This document shows, in pieces, positions 57,050-64,000 of a DNA stretch of 64,000 nucleotides. Made by a program: the position numbers and the translations under genes. Every line of letters begins with the position of its first letter. The first letter of the stretch is position 1. The stretch comes from Sinorhizobium fredii (lineage in GTDB: Bacteria > Pseudomonadota > Alphaproteobacteria > Rhizobiales > Rhizobiaceae): assembly GCF_002944405.1 (NCBI RefSeq), contig NZ_CP024310.1:1116001-1180000 (forward strand), given 5' to 3'. Under the pieces are notes generated by a model. It was given only the letters and a program-made list of their open reading frames with translations. It was not told the DNA's origin and ran no database searches.

Positions 57050-58208
57050 CGCCTTCCATCCGATTCAGACGCTCCTCGATAATTGTCGCCGTATTGTCGG
57101 CCCCGTCGAGATCGAGCGGCGGAATATCGGGTTTCGAACGCGCAAGCGACGCCTCCACCCGGCGGGCGAGTTGCCGCGCGGTGATTCCTTCCTCGGGCAG
57201 GACGGCGGCCAGCCCGAGCCTCTCCAGTCTCGTTGCCCGCGTGCTCTGCTCCGTTTCGCCGCCGGCGGTAAAGGGAATGAGCAGCGCGCTGCATCCGGCC
57301 CGCAATATGTCACAGACGGTGTTGTAACCGGCCTGTGACACCGAGAGACGCGCGCCGGCAAGGAGGCTTGCGAAATCCTGGCGGAAACGAAACAGGCTGG
57401 CATTTTCCGGTGCCGAGACGGCGAGTTCGTCGAAGTCCGGCTGCGGCAGGTTCGGGCCGGTCACCAGGCACCAGCGGAGCTCTTGCGGCAAGAACTTCGC
57501 AGCCCCGAGAGCAGCGCCGATCAGTTCCTTGCCGACGGCGCCGCCGCCCGCAGAAACCAGAATGTCGAAGGTCTCGGCGGGCTCGCCCGGCGATGGTGGG
57601 GCGACAAGGCCGGTATAGGCCACCCGCTCGGCGATCTCGCCAGCCAGCGGAAACGTCTCCTCGAGCCGGGCAAAAGCCGGGTCGCCGTGGACGAGCACGA
57701 GGTCGAAATGCTTCTTCACCAGTTCGACCGTCTCCTCGGCCCGGCCTGGCTTCGTCCGTTCCTGCAGAATGTCGCGCAGCGAAGTCGCGACCAGCGGGCG
57801 GCGTTCCATCGCTTCGATCGCCTCGAGCAGCGGCAGAAGCTCGAAGCGCATCTGCCGGCGGCCGAACGGAAAGGCCTCGATGATGACGATGTCGGGTTCC
57901 GCACGGCGGAGTGCATCCAGGAGCAGATCCTTGCGACGCTCCTGGAACGCGGCGGTCACCGGATTGCCCTCGGCGTCTGTCAGACCGGAGAATCCCTTGT
58001 CCCCCGCCGTCACCGGCGGCAGGACGACCGTCCTGATGTCCTCTCCGGGAAAGCCCTGAACCGGCAAGCCGCCGGTGACCATCGTCACGTCGAAGCCGCG
58101 CTTCAGCAGCGCCTTCGCAATGCGGCTCGCCCTTGCCAGATGCCCGATACCGAGCAGGTGCTGCACATAGAAAAAAACGCGCCGCTTGCTCAAGGGGCCC
58201 TTCTCCAT
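57027..58208 (-). CDS. Glycosyltransferase, MurG-like fold (COG4671 type)
   Basis: A 393-residue GT-B protein: FFYVQHLLGIGHLARASRIAKALLKRG (donor/acceptor loop), LVSAGGGAVGKELIGAAL, VSQAGYNTVCDILRAGCSALLIPF with the UDP-sugar-binding pattern, and TEQSTRATRLERLGL. The second member of this type is at 59445. It overlaps the preceding GT4 gene by 19 bp. Probably cytoplasmic, building a glycan or glycolipid. Confidence 0.87.
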   Translation of the reverse strand: MEKGPLSKRRVFFYVQHLLGIGHLARASRIAKALLKRGFDVTMVTGGLPVQGFPGEDIRTVVLPPVTAGDKGFSGLTDAEGNPVTAAFQERRKDLLLDALRRAEPDIVIIEAFPFGRRQMRFELLPLLEAIEAMERRPLVATSLRDILQERTKPGRAEETVELVKKHFDLVLVHGDPAFARLEETFPLAGEIAERVAYTGLVAPPSPGEPAETFDILVSAGGGAVGKELIGAALGAAKFLPQELRWCLVTGPNLPQPDFDELAVSAPENASLFRFRQDFASLLAGARLSVSQAGYNTVCDILRAGCSALLIPFTAGGETEQSTRATRLERLGLAAVLPEEGITARQLARRVEASLARSKPDIPPLDLDGADNTATIIEERLNRMEGVRPHRSA

Positions 58209-59437
58209 TCGCTTTCGAAAAGATCGCTCAACTGGCTGACGCTCGAGTGGTGGTCGAACTCGGCCCGCACGCGCCTTTCCGCCGCAGCGCCAAGCCTCCT
58301 GCGCAAAGCCGGGTCGCGGATAAGCCGCTCAAGCGCGGCTGCGAGGGGACGCGGATCCTCGGGCGGCACGACAAGGCCGTTCTCGTTATCCTTAAGCAGC
58401 TCCGGAATGCCGGATACACGTGTCGAGACACAGGCAAGCCGCTGGCTCGACGCCTCGACCAGCACGTTCGGCAAGCCGTCGCGATCGCCGTCGGCCGCAA
58501 CCCGGCAGGCAAGTGCAAATATGTCGCTCTCCCGATAGCGCGCGAGCACGTCCTTCTGATCGAGCGCGCCGTGCCAGGTCACGCGATGGGCAAGGCCGAG
58601 ATCACCGGCGAGTCCCCGCATATCCTTGGTCAGATCGCCCGCCCCTATGTGGTCGAAACGCCAATTGAGATCGGCGGGCAATATCGACAGCGCCTTGAGG
58701 AGAATGTCGTAGCCCTTCTTGGCGACGGCCCGCCCGACGCTGACGATGCGCACCGGATCGCCGGGATCATATCCGTCGCGGCTGGAGTGATCGCCCTCGA
58801 AGCTTGGGAAGCGATCGAGGTCCAGGCCGTGATAGCTGAGATGCACCCGGGATTTCTCGGCCGCCAGGCTCTTCAAGTGCTCGAAGCCGCTGCGCGTGCA
58901 TGTCACCGTCCAGCGCGCCCGACCAAGCTTCTCCGACAGCTCCCAGTCCGCGGAAGTCCAGATGTCCTTGGCATGGGCCGAGCAAGTCCAGGGAACGCCG
59001 GCCATGATGCTCGCATAGGCCGTCACCGAGGCGGGCGTATGGATGAAATGCGCGTGAAGCCAACGCGCCCCGGTCGGCCATTCGGCGAAGAGCACCAGCG
59101 CCTGGCCGAAGCGGCGGAAGCGGTTGCGCGTCCAGTCACGACGGAGATCGCCTATGAAGGGACGGAGTGCCCGCCAGAAGCGGCCCTTCGGCAGCGACGT
59201 CAACAGCGCGCGAAACACCCGCCAGGGTTCGTCATGCAGATACTCCGGGAGATAGAACACCTTCGCCCGGATCTCGTCATGCACGGGGTGGCGCTTCGCG
59301 TCGGTCGGGCGCCTGAGGGCGACGAGCACGAGATCGTGCCCCGCCCTTTCGAGACCCAACAGTTCCTGGGCAATGAAGGTCTCGGAAAGGCGTGGGTAGC
59401 CCTTCAGAACAACGGCGATCTTTCGAGTTTCGGGCAC
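58190..59437 (-). CDS. Glycosyltransferase family 4
   Basis: A 415-residue GT-B protein of the GT4 family: KGYPRLSETFIAQELLGLERAGH at the N-terminus, HAHFIHTPASVTAYAS, RIVSVGRAVAKKGYDILLKAL, and the EX7E-type donor site DGLPNVLVEASSQRLACVSTRVSGIPELL. Typical of exopolysaccharide or lipid-linked sugar assembly. It is seven bases after the first MurG-like gene. Confidence 0.9.
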   Translation of the reverse strand: MPETRKIAVVLKGYPRLSETFIAQELLGLERAGHDLVLVALRRPTDAKRHPVHDEIRAKVFYLPEYLHDEPWRVFRALLTSLPKGRFWRALRPFIGDLRRDWTRNRFRRFGQALVLFAEWPTGARWLHAHFIHTPASVTAYASIMAGVPWTCSAHAKDIWTSADWELSEKLGRARWTVTCTRSGFEHLKSLAAEKSRVHLSYHGLDLDRFPSFEGDHSSRDGYDPGDPVRIVSVGRAVAKKGYDILLKALSILPADLNWRFDHIGAGDLTKDMRGLAGDLGLAHRVTWHGALDQKDVLARYRESDIFALACRVAADGDRDGLPNVLVEASSQRLACVSTRVSGIPELLKDNENGLVVPPEDPRPLAAALERLIRDPALRRRLGAAAERRVRAEFDHHSSVSQLSDLFESEWRRAP

Positions 59438-59444
59438 GGGTATT

Positions 59445-60659
59445 TCAGCTTGTCTGCTTGACGACGCTCAGGTGATCCCTCGATCGGTGATCGAGCCAGT
59501 CTCCGACGATCCCGGAGATATGGACAAGGCCCTCCAGCCTCAGTTCGTGCCTGTTGCGGGAGGGGGCGGCACGCTGCGGCAGGGCCTTGAGCGCGGCGGC
59601 GAAGCGCAACGGGTCCTCCGCCTCGTGGGGCAGCAGCATCTCGACCAGGCCGAGCTCCGAGGCGCGGCGCGCCCGGATCAACTGCTCCTCTCGCGGTTGC
59701 AGCCGCGGTACGATCAGCGCCGGCTTGTCGAAGGAGAGGATCTCGCAATAGGTGTTATAGCCGCCCATCGAGATGACGGCCCGGGCGCCGGCGACCAGTT
59801 CCTCCATGCGATTGTCGAACTCGATGATCTTGATGAACGGGATACGGCCGCCCTTCCGGATTAGCTTGTTGCGCTGCTTGGCGGGCATGTAGGGGCCGAG
59901 GACGACAAGTGCGTTATGCGTGAGGTTCGGGTCCTGCTGGTAGGCGTGGATGACGTTGTGGATGAGCTCGGCGCCGTCGCCACCGCCCCCGGTGGTCACC
60001 AGAATATAGTCGCCCTCCGGCCGGTGATCGGGCAATCCGTCATGCGGAACGCTTCGCTGCAGGAAGCCTACGAAATTCATGCGGTCGCGCACCGCCGCCG
60101 GCACGTCAATCCCGACCAGCGGGTCATAGAAATCCGGCGGCCCGTAGACCCAGATCGAATCGTAGAACTGCTCGATCTTGCGCATCGTGTCGCGGCGCTT
60201 CCACTCTTCCTCGAGCAGGTGCGGCGCATCCATGATTTCGCGAAGGCCGAGAACCAAGCGGGTCCCGTGCGTCTTCAGATAGGTCAAGGTGTCCTCGACC
60301 TCCCCGCGCAGCCCCATCGGCTCCTTATCGACGATGAAGATGTCCGGTTTGAAGGTCTCGGCGGTCGAGCGAATGATCGACTGACGCATCTTCAGCGTCT
60401 CGTGCAGGTCGATATGGCGGTCAAGGGAGGTGTATTCGCCATTCCTGAGCTTGATGACGCTCGGGATCTTCACGAAGTCGACGCGGGCCCGATAGTCGAA
60501 GGCGCCGGCGATGGTGGCCCCGGAAATGATCAGCACCTGCAGGCCGCTGTAGTCCTCGACGAGCGCATGCGCGATCGCGCGACAGCGCCGGAGGTGCCCC
60601 AGGCCGAACGTATCATGGCTGTACATGAGAATCCGGGCATCTTCGAAGCGCCGTATCAT
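59445..60659 (-). CDS. Glycosyltransferase, MurG-like fold (COG4671 type)
   Basis: A 404-residue GT-B protein related to that at 57027: YSHDTFGLGHLRRCRAIAHALVE, ILVTTGGGGDGAELIHNVI, ISMGGYNTYCEILSFDKPALIVPR and REEQLIRARRASELGLVEML. The start at 60659 has AGAAAGG nine bases before; the long upstream open frame overlaps the permease gene. It is the first of three glycosyltransferases, 77 bp after the importer genes. Confidence 0.88.
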   Translation of the reverse strand: MIRRFEDARILMYSHDTFGLGHLRRCRAIAHALVEDYSGLQVLIISGATIAGAFDYRARVDFVKIPSVIKLRNGEYTSLDRHIDLHETLKMRQSIIRSTAETFKPDIFIVDKEPMGLRGEVEDTLTYLKTHGTRLVLGLREIMDAPHLLEEEWKRRDTMRKIEQFYDSIWVYGPPDFYDPLVGIDVPAAVRDRMNFVGFLQRSVPHDGLPDHRPEGDYILVTTGGGGDGAELIHNVIHAYQQDPNLTHNALVVLGPYMPAKQRNKLIRKGGRIPFIKIIEFDNRMEELVAGARAVISMGGYNTYCEILSFDKPALIVPRLQPREEQLIRARRASELGLVEMLLPHEAEDPLRFAAALKALPQRAAPSRNRHELRLEGLVHISGIVGDWLDHRSRDHLSVVKQTS

Positions 60660-60736
60660 ACGAAGAACCTTTCTCTCATACGGAAACGCCAAGTCCGCTG
60701 CAGCGCCTGTTTTTTGATCGAGCGACGGTACCGGGG

Positions 60737-61912
60737 CTATTTGTAGGGATCTGCGGCGTCGCGCAACCCGTCTCCCAGGAAGTTGAACGCCAATATCACA
60801 AGAATGACTGGTATAGTCGGAAACAGCAGCCAAGGATAGAAGGCAATCACGCTGACACTCTTTGCCTCGGTCAGCAGGATGCCCCAGCTGGTGATCGGCG
60901 GGCGCAGCCCGAGGCCGAGGAAGCTGAGCGCCGTCTCGCCGAGAATCATGCCGGGAATCGAGATCGTCGCTGTCGCGATGAGATGCGACATGAAGCCCGG
61001 CACCAGATGCCGCCCGATGATGCGGCTGCTTTTCGCCCCCATCAGCTGCGCCGCAAGCACATAGTCCTCTTCCCTGAGCGCCAGCAGCTTGGAGCGGACG
61101 GCGCGCGCCAGGCCGGTCCAGTCGAGAAGCCCGAGAATGACGGTGATGCCGAGATAGATGAGGATCGGGCTCCATGTCGCCGGCATGATCGCCGCCAGCG
61201 AAAGCCACAGCGGAATGCTCGGTATCGACTGGAGAACTTCGATCAGCCGCTGCACGACGAGATCGAAAACGCCGCCGTGATAGCCGGCAAGGCCGCCGAT
61301 GACGATGCCCAGCACGAAGCTGACGGTGATCCCGAGCAGGCCGATCGTCAGCGAGATCCGCGCGCCGTAGATGATGCGCGACAGCACGTCGCGCCCCAGC
61401 CTGTCGCTGCCGAGCAAGAACATCTGGCCGTTTTCCGCCGGGCAGACGAGATGCAGGTTGCTTTCGAAAAGTCCCCAGAAGCGATAGCTGTCGCCGCGGC
61501 AGAAGAAGCGGATCGGCTGGACGTCCGCCCGGTTGTCCGTGTAGTTTCGCTTCAGCGTATCCATGTCGAGCTGCATCGTCCGTCCGTAGACGAAGGGGCC
61601 GACGAAATCTCCCTCATGGAAGAAATGCACCCGCTGCGGCGGCGCGTAGATGAAATTCATGTTGCGCGTGTGCAGATTGTAGGGCGCCAGGAACTCGCAG
61701 ATGAGAATCATCCCGTAGAGCACCGCCAGGAAGATGCCGGACGCCAGCGCAACCTTGTGCCGCTTGAACTTCCACCACATCAGCCGCAGCTGCGACGCCT
61801 GGTTGACGCGCACCTGCTCCTCCGTCATCACCTCGACGGAATAGGGATCGAAGGGGGCGGTCGACACGTAATGCGGTAGCGGTTCGCCCGGGGCAGGAAT
61901 CGGTGACGTCAC
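60737..61912 (-). CDS. Oligopeptide-type ABC importer, permease (OppC/YejE-like)
   Basis: A 391-residue permease. It starts at GTG overlapping the preceding stop (GTGA). A long N-terminal periplasmic segment follows the first helix (LASGIFLAVLYGMILICEFLAPYN), as in YejE. It has GSDRLGRDVLSRIIYGARISL, then the EAA loop AQLMGAKSSRIIGRHLVPGF, and ends LNFLGDGLRDAADPYK-like. Probably imports peptides or glycopeptides. Confidence 0.9.
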   Translation of the reverse strand: MTSPIPAPGEPLPHYVSTAPFDPYSVEVMTEEQVRVNQASQLRLMWWKFKRHKVALASGIFLAVLYGMILICEFLAPYNLHTRNMNFIYAPPQRVHFFHEGDFVGPFVYGRTMQLDMDTLKRNYTDNRADVQPIRFFCRGDSYRFWGLFESNLHLVCPAENGQMFLLGSDRLGRDVLSRIIYGARISLTIGLLGITVSFVLGIVIGGLAGYHGGVFDLVVQRLIEVLQSIPSIPLWLSLAAIMPATWSPILIYLGITVILGLLDWTGLARAVRSKLLALREEDYVLAAQLMGAKSSRIIGRHLVPGFMSHLIATATISIPGMILGETALSFLGLGLRPPITSWGILLTEAKSVSVIAFYPWLLFPTIPVILVILAFNFLGDGLRDAADPYK

Positions 61913-62907
61913 TTGGTGCTCCTGCCTTGCAGGCGAATTCTGGGATCGAGGACGGCGAGCGCGAGGTCGGAAATCAGGACACCGATGACGGTGAGGAACG
62001 CCAGGAACATCAGGAACGACCCGGCGAGATACATGTCCTGACTTTGCAGCGCCTTGATCAGCATCGGCCCGGTGGTCTCGAGCGACAGCACGATCGCGGT
62101 GATTTCAGCACCGGAAATGATCGCCGGCAGGATTGAGCCGATGTCGGAGATGAAGAAGTTGAGCGCCATCCGCAGCGGATATTTGACAAGGGTCCGGGTC
62201 CGCGAGAGGCCTTTGGCCCGGGCGGTCACCACATATTGCTTCTGCAACTCGTCGAGCAGGTTCGCCCTCAAGCGCCGGATCATCCCGGCCGTGCCGGCGG
62301 CGCCGACGATGATCACCGGAATCCAGATGTGTTCGAGGATCGACTTCGCCTTCTCCCAGCTCATCGGCTCGGAAAGGTATTTCTGGTCCATCAGGTGGCC
62401 AATCGAGGTGCCGAACCAGATATTGGCGAAATACATGAGGATCAGCGCCAGCATGAAGTTCGGGATGGCGATGCCGATGAGGCCGACGAGCGAGAGACCG
62501 TAATCGCCCCAGCTGTATTGGTTGGTCGCCGCATAGATGCCGATCGGGAAGGCGATGATCCAGGTGAAGATGATGGTGAAGAACGACACCAGGATCGTCA
62601 GCCACAGGCGGTCGCCGACAACCTCGCTCACCGGCAACTCATATTCGAAGGAATAGCCGAAATCCCCCTGCAGCATGCCGCCGACCCAATAGACGTAGCG
62701 CAGCAGCGGCGGCTGATCGAAGCCGTATTGCTGGCGCAGCGACTCGATCTGCTCCATGTCGACGCCTTCGCCCTGCGCCCTCAGCTCGGCGATGTAGCTC
62801 TCAAAATAGTCGCCGGGCGGCAGCTCGATGATGGTGAAGACGAGTGCCGAGATGATGAGCAAGGTCGGCACCATCACCGCGATGCGCCAGAGGATGTACC
62901 GCAGCAT
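61909..62907 (-). CDS. Oligopeptide-type ABC importer, permease (OppB/YejB-like)
   Basis: A 332-residue permease: MLRYILWRIAVMVPTLLIISALVF at the N-terminus, a periplasmic segment with PPLLRYVYWVGGMLQGDFGYSFEY, the EAA loop TARAKGLSRTRTLVKYPLRMALNF and a C-terminal LALAVLDPRIR. It pairs with the OppC-type permease. The start is one base past the binding-protein stop. Confidence 0.92.
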   Translation of the reverse strand: MLRYILWRIAVMVPTLLIISALVFTIIELPPGDYFESYIAELRAQGEGVDMEQIESLRQQYGFDQPPLLRYVYWVGGMLQGDFGYSFEYELPVSEVVGDRLWLTILVSFFTIIFTWIIAFPIGIYAATNQYSWGDYGLSLVGLIGIAIPNFMLALILMYFANIWFGTSIGHLMDQKYLSEPMSWEKAKSILEHIWIPVIIVGAAGTAGMIRRLRANLLDELQKQYVVTARAKGLSRTRTLVKYPLRMALNFFISDIGSILPAIISGAEITAIVLSLETTGPMLIKALQSQDMYLAGSFLMFLAFLTVIGVLISDLALAVLDPRIRLQGRSTK

Positions 62908-62908
62908 C

Positions 62909-64000
62909 TCAGCTATCCTGTTCCAGCCAGAAGGTATCGGCCTTGTAGACGCCGAAATAGCTCGTCGGATCGAAGCCCCACAGCGCCTCGTCCGGCATGT
63001 TGCGCAGCTTCGTCGAAACGAGGATCGGCTGCAGCGAAGCGTTGACGAGGCCGATCGAGAAGACCTGGTCCGTATAGATGGATAGCATCTGCCTCCATAT
63101 GTCGGCCCGCTCCGCGTCGTCGGCGGAATGCCGCCAGCGCTTGAGCAAGGCGAGCAACTCGACCACCGGCTCCAGGTCCGGTGCCTCGCCCATTTCGCCG
63201 TGCGAAATATAGTTCAGGCCCCATACCGGCCATTGCAGCTGGTCGTCGGCGGTCGGAGCGAGCTGGCCCGGGTTCATGTCCGCCGTCGGCACGCCGTTGT
63301 CGATGCCGAACCACATGGACATGACGATCTCGCCGCCGACCGCCCGGCTGCGGAACGTGTCGCGCTGCGAGGTGCGGATGAAGAGCGAGATGCCGACCTT
63401 CTGCCAGTAGTCGGTGATGAGCTGCAGCACATCCGTGTCGAGTGTGCTTTCGCCGGGCGTTTCCACGACGATCTGCGCACGCCGGCCGTCGGGAAGGATG
63501 CGGATGCCGTCGCTGTCGCGTTTCGCAAGGCCGGCCTCATCGAGCAGGGCGTTGGCCTGGTCGGGATCGTGGGCGATCCAGGCGCTCGCGTATTCGGGAC
63601 GGAACAACGGACTATCCGGCAGGACCGTATCGGCGCTCTCCTTGGTCAGCCCGTAAAAGGCCGCCATGTTGATCTCACGCCGGTCGATGGCCAGCGACAG
63701 GGCCCGGCGGACCCGCACGTCTCTCAAGAGCGGCCGCCACACCGGATCGGCGCAATTGAGGTTCGGAAGCAGCGCCAGGCGCGAGCCGGTGGTCTTCTTC
63801 CACAATTTGACCTTCACCGGATAACGCTTCTCGGCATCCTTGAGGTAGGTATAGTCGACGAAGTCGATGCCCGCCGCCTGCAGGTCGCTTTCGCCCGTGC
63901 CGGTCTTCGCCGGGATGAGCGCCGAGGAACTGACGCTCAGCACGAATTTGTCGATATAGGGCAGTTGCAGGCCGTTCTCGTCCACGCGATGGAAGAACGG
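62909..64000 (-). CDS. Oligopeptide-type ABC importer, substrate-binding protein (N-terminus outside window)
   Basis: Family 5 extracellular solute-binding protein. The frame stays open to the window edge, with PFFHRVDENGLQLPYIDKF at the very end, an internal block of this family, so the start and signal peptide lie beyond 64000. Visible blocks are RRALSLAIDRREINMAAFYGL and DPDQANALLDEAGLAKRDSDGIRILPDGR. It supplies the two permeases downstream. No importer ATPase lies in the window; it may be upstream or encoded elsewhere. Confidence 0.9.
   Translation of the reverse strand, partial: PFFHRVDENGLQLPYIDKFVLSVSSSALIPAKTGTGESDLQAAGIDFVDYTYLKDAEKRYPVKVKLWKKTTGSRLALLPNLNCADPVWRPLLRDVRVRRALSLAIDRREINMAAFYGLTKESADTVLPDSPLFRPEYASAWIAHDPDQANALLDEAGLAKRDSDGIRILPDGRRAQIVVETPGESTLDTDVLQLITDYWQKVGISLFIRTSQRDTFRSRAVGGEIVMSMWFGIDNGVPTADMNPGQLAPTADDQLQWPVWGLNYISHGEMGEAPDLEPVVELLALLKRWRHSADDAERADIWRQMLSIYTDQVFSIGLVNASLQPILVSTKLRNMPDEALWGFDPTSYFGVYKADTFWLEQDS

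Overview
The window reads as part of a large replicon (chromosome or megaplasmid/chromid) of a Rhizobiales bacterium, most likely Sinorhizobium/Ensifer. The base composition is high in GC and the gene set is rhizobial: a DUF982 protein beside an Hsp20 gene, PuuD-type urate hydroxylase, AraC-type PobR beside pobA, an ActP/HmrR copper system and RIME-like palindromes. The genus call is inference. No rRNA, tRNA, CRISPR array, phage gene or insertion sequence was seen.

Layout. (1) 0-2.1 kb: the end of a penicillin-binding protein 1C gene, a DUF982 protein, and a small heat-shock gene whose leader folds like a ROSE RNA thermometer. (2) 2.2-17 kb: a purine catabolic island. It encodes guanine deaminase, a membrane urate hydroxylase with a cytochrome c domain, a LysR regulator, XdhABC, 5-hydroxyisourate hydrolase, a fused allantoinase/OHCU decarboxylase and an AzgA-type purine permease. 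Together they run from guanine to allantoate. The island is interrupted by an unknown membrane protein next to a PHO-box-like repeat, and by an exported RidA protein facing a TetR regulator across a striking palindromic operator. A 15-bp sequence is shared by two of the island's promoters. (3) 17.3-24.3 kb: a five-gene branched-chain-amino-acid-type ABC importer whose promoter carries a PcaQ-box-like dyad, next to pobA and its AraC regulator; this looks like aromatic acid (4-hydroxybenzoate/protocatechuate) use. (4) 24.3-32.6 kb: katG, a cluster of strong hairpins, a FAD-Rieske oxidoreductase, a peroxiredoxin-like protein, a LysR regulator, panD and an SRPBCC protein. (5) 32.8-36.1 kb: a nitrate-type ABC importer behind a sigma-54 promoter and a structured leader.

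(6) 36.1-51.9 kb: a copper locus split in two. A CopZ-like chaperone (36.2 kb) and actP-hmrR-DUF411 (48.3-51.9 kb) each have a near-identical HmrR/CueR promoter with a 19-bp spacer. Between them lies a self-contained catabolic island: two SDR genes, a GntR regulator, and a six-gene operon hyuA-hyuB-aminotransferase-NAD epimerase-FAD oxidoreductase-TPP enzyme. A perfect 7-bp dyad sits inside the hyuA promoter spacer, and 10 bp of it recur in the SDR promoter. The substrate is unknown.

(7) 52-64 kb: an FkbM methyltransferase, a cyclic-nucleotide-binding protein and a 903-residue ABC-exporter-like protein whose Walker A, Walker B and H-loop residues are replaced and whose nucleotide-binding domain carries a roughly 280-residue insertion with repeated Q-loop-like segments. 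This is the most unusual protein in the window. It is followed by another methyltransferase, three glycosyltransferases and an oligopeptide-type ABC importer that runs off the window end.

The two best candidates for undescribed biology are the degenerate ABC protein with its cyclic-nucleotide-binding neighbour, and the hyuAB-centred catabolic island.
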